In this document: one piece after another, positions 5,592 through 10,833 of the stretch
Layout: each line of letters starts with the position of its first letter
Position numbering within the stretch: position 1 is the stretch's first letter
Origin: Candidatus Faecivivens stercorigallinarum
GTDB taxonomy: Bacteria > Bacillota > Clostridia > Oscillospirales > Ruminococcaceae
Length of the DNA: 10,833 nucleotides
Assembly (NCBI GenBank): GCA_018715465.1
Contig: DVLN01000209.1
Coordinates: forward strand, 1-10,833
Direction: 5' to 3'
Position numbers and translations under genes: made by a program
Notes under the pieces: model-generated
Seen by the model: the letters and a program-made list of their open reading frames with translations, nothing else
Told to the model about the DNA's origin: nothing
The model's database searches: none

Positions 5592-7560
5592 ACAACCTGC
5601 TTTACAGAAAACCGTCTCCCTCAAAGGTCACCGTACAATTACTCTGGCGTCATCCGCAGGGTTCTGTTATGGGGTTAAACGAGCCGTCGACCGGGCATTT
5701 GAAATCGCTGCACAGACTTCCGATGCGGTGACACTTGGGCCGATCATCCATAACCCCCAGATCGTCCAGCGGCTGCAGGACCTCGGCGTTCCCAGTGTCT
5801 CCTCCCCTCAAGAAACTCATCCCGGACAGACGGTTATTATCCGTTCCCATGGCGTCGCCCAGTCAGTCTATGACCAGCTGGACGGAAGGAATATTGTCGA
5901 CTGTACCTGTCCCCATGTCGCCCGTATTCATCGGATTGCGCGGGAGGTGACTGAGCAGGGAATGGTACTGCTGATCGCGGGCAACCCTGATCACCCGGAG
6001 GTACAGGGAATTGTCGGTCACGCAAAAGGCGAAGTGCATGTCTTTCAGGATGAAAAAACGCTGACCGAAATTCTGGAAAAGCTGCGCCGGGAAGGGAAAA
6101 CCGAGATTGCAGTCGTCCAGCAGACGACGCTTGGGCAATTATTGTGGAAAAATTTACAAAGCATTATTGAAAAGTACTATACAAACATCAAAAAATTTGA
6201 TACAATATGTAACGCAACAAATTTGCGGCAGCAGGAAGCTGTCGCTCTGGCGCAAAAATCCGACCTGATGATCGTCATTGGCGGCCGCGAAAGCTCGAAT
6301 ACACAAAAACTTTACGAAATTTGTGCGCAAAACTGCGAAACTATCGCCATTGAGACAAAAACAGAACTTGACAAAACACGGATTTTACGCCATAATAATA
6401 TTGGCGTTACTGCCGGTGCTTCTACCCCGGCTGATATAATCAAGGAGGTTTTAACAACCATGAGTGAAATTCTGGAAAATCAGGAAGAAGAGCTCACTTT
6501 TGCCGAGCTCTTCGAACAGTCTCAGACTGAAAAATTATATAACGGGAAAAGGGTAAAGGGCATCGTCTCCAACATTACGCCTAACGAGATCCACGTAGAT
6601 ATCGGTGCCAAACAGACCGGTATCGTTCCTGCATCTGAACTGTCTGAAAACGGCGACCTCACCCCCGACAGCTTTAAAATCGGCGATGAGATTGATCTGG
6701 TTGTTGTCAAAGTCAACGATCAGGAAGGTGTTGTCACCCTGTCCAAGAAACGCCTGGACGCGGAGGCTAACTACACTGCTGTTTGCAAAGCATATGAAGA
6801 TGGCACCGTTATGACCGGTACGGTTACCGACGTAATCAAAGGCGGTATCCTTGTCAACTGCAACGGCCTGAAGGTATTTGTACCCGCTTCTCTTGCTTCC
6901 GACAGACGCACCGAAGACCTTTCGGTTCTGATGGGCAAGGAAGTTCAGTTCAAGGTTATCGAAGTCAACGACCGCCGCAGACGCGCTGTTGGTTCGATCA
7001 AAGCTGTACTGAACGAAGCGAAGAAAGCAAAACAGGAAGAGTTCTGGGCGAACGTTGAAGTCGGTAAGGTTTATACCGGTGAGGTTAAATCTATTACCTC
7101 TTACGGCGCGTTTGTCGATCTGGGCGGCGTTGATGGTATGATCCACATTACCGAGCTGTCCTGGACCCGCATTAAGAGCCCCGAGGAAGTTGTTCATGTC
7201 GGCGATACCGTTGAAGTTTATATCAAGGACATCGACACCGAAAAGAAGAAAATCTCTCTCGGCTACAAAAAGGCAGAAGACAATCCGTGGGAAATCTTCA
7301 AGAGAGATTACCCTGTTGATACCATCTGCCCTGTCAAGATCGTTTCGATCACCACTTTCGGTGCTTTTGCACAGATCATCCCCGGCGTTGACGGCCTGAT
7401 CCACATTAGCCAGATCGCGAATGAGAGAATCGCAAAAGTTTCTGACAAGCTGGCAGTCGGCGATGTTGTCGATGCAATGATCATCGACATCGACTACGAG
7501 AAGAAGAAAGTTTCTCTGTCTATCCGTGCTACTCTGGATGCCGGTTCTGACGAAGAATGA
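5584..7560 (+). CDS. ispH: IspH (HMBPP reductase) fused to a four-domain ribosomal protein S1 module
   Basis: This is a 658-residue bifunctional protein. Residues 1-292 are IspH, the [4Fe-4S] enzyme of the last MEP-pathway step (HMBPP to IPP/DMAPP). The cluster cysteines are C28 (AGFCYGVKRAV), C109 (DCTCPHV) and C209 (DTICNATNLRQQ); active-site residues include H56, H89, H137 and E139, plus the GRESSNTQKL loop. Residues from about 320 hold four S1 RNA-binding domains starting near GKRVKGIVSN, GTVMTGTVTD, GKVYTGEVKS and DTICPVKIVS; repeats 3 and 4 carry the classic GAFV/GAFA...GxDGxIHI core. Such fusions are known in Clostridia. The start is ATG at 5584 with GGAGG at 5573-5577. The frame is continuous across the join, and the S1 half shows highly expressed-type codon use. 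An internal in-frame ATG (6460) has its own strong ribosome site. Confidence 0.95.
   Translation: MSEQPALQKTVSLKGHRTITLASSAGFCYGVKRAVDRAFEIAAQTSDAVTLGPIIHNPQIVQRLQDLGVPSVSSPQETHPGQTVIIRSHGVAQSVYDQLDGRNIVDCTCPHVARIHRIAREVTEQGMVLLIAGNPDHPEVQGIVGHAKGEVHVFQDEKTLTEILEKLRREGKTEIAVVQQTTLGQLLWKNLQSIIEKYYTNIKKFDTICNATNLRQQEAVALAQKSDLMIVIGGRESSNTQKLYEICAQNCETIAIETKTELDKTRILRHNNIGVTAGASTPADIIKEVLTTMSEILENQEEELTFAELFEQSQTEKLYNGKRVKGIVSNITPNEIHVDIGAKQTGIVPASELSENGDLTPDSFKIGDEIDLVVVKVNDQEGVVTLSKKRLDAEANYTAVCKAYEDGTVMTGTVTDVIKGGILVNCNGLKVFVPASLASDRRTEDLSVLMGKEVQFKVIEVNDRRRRAVGSIKAVLNEAKKAKQEEFWANVEVGKVYTGEVKSITSYGAFVDLGGVDGMIHITELSWTRIKSPEEVVHVGDTVEVYIKDIDTEKKKISLGYKKAEDNPWEIFKRDYPVDTICPVKIVSITTFGAFAQIIPGVDGLIHISQIANERIAKVSDKLAVGDVVDAMIIDIDYEKKKVSLSIRATLDAGSDEE
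6368..6396 (+). promoter_or_regulatory. Candidate internal promoter ahead of the S1 module
   Basis: TTGACA (6368-6373), a 17-nt spacer and CATAAT (6391-6396) give a perfect -35 and a 5/6 -10 inside the IspH C-terminal coding sequence. The predicted start near 6403 would give a leader of about 57 nt to the internal ATG at 6460. It could be coincidental, as the local sequence is AT-richer than its surroundings. Confidence 0.45.
6442..6462 (+). promoter_or_regulatory. Internal Shine-Dalgarno and ATG for a free S1 protein
   Basis: AAGGAGGT (6442-6449) is the best anti-16S match inside the fusion gene. It sits about 10 nt before an in-frame ATG (6460, residue 293) at the IspH/S1 junction. Translation from here would yield a 366-residue protein starting MSEILENQEEELTFAELFEQ, which looks like a normal S1 N-terminus. 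The site also encodes IKEVLTT of the fusion, so coding constraint alone is a possible cause, but the placement exactly at the domain join is suggestive. Confidence 0.6.
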
Positions 7561-7579
7561 TTTTTCTGAGCTGTAAAAC

Positions 7580-7618
7580 AAACGGCGCGTCCCTGATTGG
7601 GTGCGCCGTTTTCGGTTT
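7580..7618 (+). terminator. Rho-independent terminator after ispH–S1
   Basis: The 9-bp arm AAACGGCGC (7580-7588) pairs with GCGCCGTTT (7603-7611). The upper stem continues through a G·T pair, a one-base bulge and CCC/GGG, with a TGATT loop. TTTTCGGTTT follows. It sits 20 nt past the stop and should close the upstream operon. Confidence 0.82.
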
Positions 7619-7666
7619 CGGGCGTGTGCCCGTGCACATAATCAAACATTGAAAGGGGATTTTTTC

Positions 7667-9262
7667 ATGGACATCAAACAGGCAAAACAGGACATCCGCC
7701 TGGGCAAAACCACGCTGGGCATTGAACTGGGCTCCACCCGCATTAAAGCAGTGCTGATTGGAAGCGACCATGCCCCGATTGCATCCGGCAGCCATGACTG
7801 GGAAAACAGGCTGGAAAACGGCATCTGGACCTACCGGCTGGAGGATGCCTGGACAGGTATCCAGGACTGCTACCGCAAGCTGTGCGAAAAGGTACAGGCA
7901 AAATATGAGGAAGAGCTGACCAGCTTTGCTGCAATCGGTTTTTCTGCTATGATGCACGGCTACCTGCCTTTTGACAGCGAAGGGAATCTGCTGACCCCCT
8001 TCCGCACCTGGCGCAACACAATGACGGAAGAAGCAGCCGCTCAGCTGACCGATCTGTTTGGTTTCAACATTCCGCAGCGCTGGAGTATCGCCCATCTGCA
8101 GCAGGCGATCCTGAACGGAGAACCGCATGTTGCAAAGATCGCCCATCTGACCACACTGGCCGGATATATCCACTGGAAGCTGACCGGCGTCAATGCACTG
8201 GGCGTTGGAGAAGCGTCGGGCATGTTCCCAATCGGCAAGGACGGCGAATATAACCGTGAGATGCTGGAAAAATTTGACGCGCTGCATGCAGACAAAGCAT
8301 TCCACTGGAAGGTTGAAGAGATTCTGCCCAAAGTCCTCAGTGCCGGAGAAGACGCCGGCAGTCTGACCGCAGAGGGCGCTCTGCTGCTCGACCCGACCGG
8401 AACATTGCAGCCCGGTATCCCGCTCTGCCCGCCCGAAGGGGACGCCGGAACCGGCATGACAGCAACCAATGCGGTCGCTGTCCGTACCGGCAATGTCTCG
8501 GCCGGTACCAGCATCTTCTCGATGGTCGTACTGGAACACCAACTGTCAAAAGTTTACCCTGAAATTGACATGGTCACCACCCCCACCGGCAAACCGGTCG
8601 CAATGGTCCACTGCAACAACTGTACCTCGGATATCAATGCCTGGGCGGAAATGCTGATCGGGTTTGCAAAACGGGTGGGGCTTACCTGCTCGATGCCGCA
8701 GGTACTGGACGCGATCTTCTTTGCAGCGTTGGACGGCAAACCGGACTGCGGCGGAATCCAGACGGTCAACTATTTCTCCGGCGAACCGGTAACCGGGCTG
8801 GCAGAGGGACGCCCACTGCTGGTGCGCAGCCCCGATGCTGATTTCAGCTTTGAAAACCTGTCCCGCGCCCATCTGTATGCAGCCGTTGCGACCCTGAAAA
8901 CCGGTATGGACATCCTGACGGAAAAGGAACATGTCACCATCGACACGCTGATGGGACACGGCGGCTTCTTCAAGGCGGAAGGTGTCGGGCAGAAACTGAT
9001 GGCAGGAGCATTGTCCACCCCTGTATCGGTTATGGAAACGGCCGGAGAAGGCGGCCCGTGGGGAATTGCGCTGCTGGCAGCATACCGGGTTTGGAAACAG
9101 CCGGGCGAAACGTTGGAAGATTACCTGGCAAACCATGTCTTTGCTGGTGCGAAGGCGACAACCGCACAGCCTGAAAAGAAAGACCAAGATGGGTTTGCCG
9201 CCTATATGAACGGTTTCCGGTCAGCGTTGGAAGTGGAAAAAGCTGCCGTTCATTTCTGCTGA
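7667..9262 (+). CDS. FGGY-family carbohydrate kinase, substrate unknown
   Basis: This 531-residue protein phosphorylates a sugar or polyol with ATP in the cytoplasm. The first phosphate motif LGIELGSTRIKAVLIG is at 17-32, GFSAMMHGYLPFD at 91-103, the catalytic-Asp region PEGDAGTGM at 256-264 (Asp259 the likely base), GNVSAGTSIFSM at 275-286, GHGGFFK at 430-436 and the C-terminal nucleotide-binding AGEGGPWGIALLAA at 459-472. The start is ATG at 7667 with GAAAGGGG at 7651-7658 (8-nt spacer); a longer GTG-initiated reading from 7601 would begin inside the preceding terminator and has no ribosome site. Length and general features resemble xylulokinase/ribulokinase relatives, but the residues I can see do not fix the sugar. 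No isomerase, epimerase or transporter gene adjoins it here, so the pathway is open. Confidence 0.88.
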   Translation: MDIKQAKQDIRLGKTTLGIELGSTRIKAVLIGSDHAPIASGSHDWENRLENGIWTYRLEDAWTGIQDCYRKLCEKVQAKYEEELTSFAAIGFSAMMHGYLPFDSEGNLLTPFRTWRNTMTEEAAAQLTDLFGFNIPQRWSIAHLQQAILNGEPHVAKIAHLTTLAGYIHWKLTGVNALGVGEASGMFPIGKDGEYNREMLEKFDALHADKAFHWKVEEILPKVLSAGEDAGSLTAEGALLLDPTGTLQPGIPLCPPEGDAGTGMTATNAVAVRTGNVSAGTSIFSMVVLEHQLSKVYPEIDMVTTPTGKPVAMVHCNNCTSDINAWAEMLIGFAKRVGLTCSMPQVLDAIFFAALDGKPDCGGIQTVNYFSGEPVTGLAEGRPLLVRSPDADFSFENLSRAHLYAAVATLKTGMDILTEKEHVTIDTLMGHGGFFKAEGVGQKLMAGALSTPVSVMETAGEGGPWGIALLAAYRVWKQPGETLEDYLANHVFAGAKATTAQPEKKDQDGFAAYMNGFRSALEVEKAAVHFC

Positions 9263-9288
9263 AACGCCAGAAGATGCAGTCATTTTTT

Positions 9289-9414
9289 CCAACGATACCG
9301 GCCTATTCACCGTTTATTCATAGGGAATGTTACAAATTCCTGCAAAATGCTTGAAATTTAACGGAATGTAGGCTAATATATAAGTGTACGTTCTCTGTGC
9401 GCCGGTATCGTTGG
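9289..9414. repeat. Perfect 14-bp inverted repeat bracketing the ackA promoter
   Basis: The left arm CCAACGATACCGGC (9289-9302) and the right arm GCCGGTATCGTTGG (9401-9414) are exact reverse complements, with 98 bp between them. The repeat does not extend at either end. The only promoter I can see for ackA lies inside. The left arm is upstream of the predicted transcription start, so it is not simply a leader-RNA hairpin. Both arms are flanked on the outside by TTTT (9285-9288 and 9415-9418), which could be a target-site duplication or chance. It could be an invertible promoter segment, a MITE-like insertion, or a pair of regulator sites. No recombinase is encoded in the window. Confidence 0.75.
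9351..9379 (+). promoter_or_regulatory. Sigma-A promoter of ackA
   Basis: TTGAAA (9351-9356), a 17-nt spacer and TAATAT (9374-9379) point at ackA. The expected start is about 9386, leaving a leader of roughly 118 nt. That leader contains the right arm of the inverted repeat and a small hairpin (CGGCAG 9426-9431 / CTGCCG 9437-9442). I see no clear CcpA cre site. Confidence 0.7.
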
Positions 9415-9504
9415 TTTTGCAGAAGCGGCAGGATGTCTGCCGTCTTGCGTATCCGGCCTATGAACATATTTTGCAGCGTAAGCTGACTGAAAGGACAGGA
9501 AAAT

Positions 9505-10713
9505 ATGAAAATTCTGGTTATTAACGCCGGCAGTTCCTCTTTAAAATACCAGCTGATCAACATGGATAACGATGAGGTTATTGCCAAAGGCAACTGTGAG
9601 AGAATTGGTATCGACGGCCGTATCACCCACAAAACAGCATCCGGCTACTCGGTCACTGAGGATTGCAGCTTCCCTACCCATACCGAAGCATTTGAAAAGG
9701 TTATCGAAAAATTGACCAGCGGCGACGGCAAAGTCGTCGATTCCGTCTCTGAGATCTCCGCTGTCGGCCATCGTGTCGTCCAGGGCGGTGATATCTTCAG
9801 CAAATCGGTTATCGCAACCGACGAGGTCATCGACCAGATCGAAAAGCTGTCTCCTCTCGCGCCTCTGCACAATCCCGCACATGTTCTGGCCCTGCGTGCC
9901 TGCCGTAAAGTTGTCGGTGACAATGTCCCGATGGTTGCCGTATTCGATACTGCTTTCCATCAGACTATGCCCTCCAAGGCTTTCATGTATGGTCTGCCCT
10001 ACGAAGATTACGAAAAATACTCGATCCGCAAATATGGCTTCCACGGCACCTCCCACCGCTTTGTATCGGCTGACTTTGCAAAACGCATCGGCAAACCGCT
10101 GGATCAGCTGAAGATGGTCACCTGCCACCTGGGCAACGGTTCTTCGATCACCGCTGTTGACTGCGGCAAGTCGGTTGACACCACGATGGGCTTTACCCCT
10201 CTGGACGGCGTCATCATGGGTACCCGCTGCGGCGCAATTGACGCTTCCGCTGTTCTGTACCTGATGGAAAAGACCGGTATGAATGCTTCTGAGATGAGCA
10301 ACTACCTGAACAAGAAGTGCGGCTTCTTTGGCATTACCGGCGGCAAATCGGACAATCGTGACATCGAAGCTGGCATTGCAGCCGGTGACGAACGCTGTGC
10401 ACTGGCAACCAATATGCTCAGCTATGAGATCAAGAAACAAATCGGCGCATATGCGGCGGCAATGGGTGGTCTGGACGCAGTTGTCTTTACCGGTGGTATC
10501 GGTGAAAATGCAATCGGTATCCGTAAACTCTCCTGCTCTGATCTGGAATTCCTTGGAATTAAGCTGGATGAAGAACGCAATATCGCTTTGAACCATGGCG
10601 AAGGACGCATCTCGACCGACGACTCCAAAGTTGAAGTTTGGATTGTTCCGACCAATGAAGAACTGCTGATCGCGATGGATACCCAGGCTCTGGTTGAAAA
10701 TCAGGCTCTGTAA
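9505..10713 (+). CDS. ackA: Acetate kinase
   Basis: It interconverts acetyl phosphate + ADP and acetate + ATP, the ATP-yielding last step of acetate fermentation, in the cytoplasm. The 402 residues match the family. The N-terminal phosphate motif INAGSSSLKYQL (6-17, with N7, S10, S12 and K14), GHRVVQGG (88-95, R90), FDTAFHQTMP (147-156, D148), RKYGFHGTSHR (175-185, H180), CHLGNGSSI (207-215), PLDGVIMGTRCG (232-243, R241), FTGGIGENA (328-336) and PTNEE (382-386) are all intact, so an active enzyme is expected. The start is ATG at 9505, with AAAGGA at 9490-9495. Codon use is of the highly expressed type. It is not next to pta on the 5' side, and a terminator follows it, so it appears to be a single-gene unit. 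Confidence 0.98.
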   Translation: MKILVINAGSSSLKYQLINMDNDEVIAKGNCERIGIDGRITHKTASGYSVTEDCSFPTHTEAFEKVIEKLTSGDGKVVDSVSEISAVGHRVVQGGDIFSKSVIATDEVIDQIEKLSPLAPLHNPAHVLALRACRKVVGDNVPMVAVFDTAFHQTMPSKAFMYGLPYEDYEKYSIRKYGFHGTSHRFVSADFAKRIGKPLDQLKMVTCHLGNGSSITAVDCGKSVDTTMGFTPLDGVIMGTRCGAIDASAVLYLMEKTGMNASEMSNYLNKKCGFFGITGGKSDNRDIEAGIAAGDERCALATNMLSYEIKKQIGAYAAAMGGLDAVVFTGGIGENAIGIRKLSCSDLEFLGIKLDEERNIALNHGEGRISTDDSKVEVWIVPTNEELLIAMDTQALVENQAL

Positions 10714-10732
10714 TCTGTCAGAGAAAAATGTC

Positions 10733-10764
10733 AAATGCCTCCGGGGAAACCTGGAGGCATTTTT
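10733..10764 (+). terminator. Rho-independent terminator of ackA
   Basis: AAATGCCTCC (10733-10742) pairs with GGAGGCATTT (10753-10762). The stem continues through G·T, G-C and G-C to a GAAA tetraloop (10746-10749), and a T-run (10760-10764) follows. It begins 20 nt after the ackA stop. Confidence 0.93.
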
Positions 10765-10792
10765 AGCAATAACGGTGTATTCTATTTGTTGA

Positions 10793-10830
10793 CGAAACCC
10801 CCGTCCTGCATAAACAGGACGGGGGTTTCG
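10793..10830. repeat. Very stable 16-bp perfect hairpin at the window end
   Basis: Arms 10793-10808 and 10815-10830 are exact inverted repeats (CGAAACCCCCGTCCTG / CAGGACGGGGGTTTCG) around a 6-nt CATAAA loop. Neither side has a long T-run inside the window, so it is not a textbook terminator. It may be a terminator for a convergent gene beyond the edge, a repetitive hairpin element, or part of a leader. The window stops 3 nt later, so its context is unseen. Confidence 0.7.
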
Positions 10831-10833
10831 CAG

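Noticed and set aside
7619..7632. CGGGC-GTGT-GCCCG mini-hairpin upstream of the FGGY kinase as a regulatory element
   Set aside because: A 5-bp stem with no conserved context; too short to claim.
7601..7666. A 22-residue N-terminal extension of the FGGY kinase
   Set aside because: It starts inside the right arm of the upstream terminator with no Shine-Dalgarno; ATG 7667 has GAAAGGGG at the right distance, and family similarity begins after it.
9541..10734. 397-codon open frame antisense to ackA (similar long ones antisense to ispH–S1 at 6535-7581 and to the FGGY kinase at 7529-8542)
   Set aside because: The sense frames have full family motifs. The antisense frames stay open because of the biased codon use of highly expressed genes; they show no recognisable motifs.
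1..10833. CRISPR arrays, tRNA/rRNA genes, riboswitches, transposase or integrase genes, toxin-antitoxin or defence modules
   Set aside because: I looked on both strands and found no regularly spaced repeats, cloverleaf-type sequences or recognisable motifs. Every long frame is a metabolic or housekeeping gene or its shadow.

Overview
The window looks like a chromosomal segment from an anaerobic Firmicute of class Clostridia, probably close to the Oscillospiraceae/Ruminococcaceae. This rests on the gene order cmk–plsC–ispH with ispH fused to a ribosomal protein S1 module (an arrangement known from Clostridia), on strong AAAGGAGG-type ribosome binding sites throughout, on the moderately GC-rich codon use, and on a stand-alone acetate kinase typical of a fermenter. 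The placement is inference, since no rRNA or other marker is present.

Layout. (1) The left part is on the minus strand: an ornithine cyclodeaminase/mu-crystallin family dehydrogenase (1145-2089), then an intrinsic terminator (1022-1053), then a D-lactate dehydrogenase-type 2-hydroxyacid dehydrogenase (966 down to the window edge, 3' end cut off). (2) A 253-bp divergent intergenic region (2090-2342) carries two well-formed back-to-back sigma-A promoters and a 9+2+9 inverted repeat just downstream of the leftward start site. (3) On the plus strand follows a tightly packed run: a YheO/DauR-like PAS-HTH regulator, tmcAL (tRNA-Met cytidine acetate ligase), cmk, plsC and the ispH–S1 fusion, closed by a terminator at about 7580-7618. 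Gaps are 28, 53 and 36 bp, with an 8-bp overlap at the end, so this reads as one operon joining a metabolic regulator to tRNA modification, nucleotide, phospholipid, isoprenoid and translation functions. (4) An FGGY-family sugar kinase of unknown substrate (7667-9262). (5) Acetate kinase ackA (9505-10713), with its own promoter and a clean terminator, then a second, very stable hairpin at the window end.

Most of the window is housekeeping. The best candidates for something unusual are regulatory. First, the ackA promoter is bracketed by a perfect 14-bp inverted repeat (9289-9302 / 9401-9414), so it could be an invertible promoter or a small MITE-like insertion. Second, a good promoter and a strong Shine-Dalgarno lie inside the ispH–S1 fusion, positioned to make a free S1 protein. 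Third, the divergent regulator/OCD pair has a candidate operator. I see no CRISPR array, tRNA, rRNA, phage, transposase or toxin-antitoxin gene, and no convincing novel multi-gene defence system.
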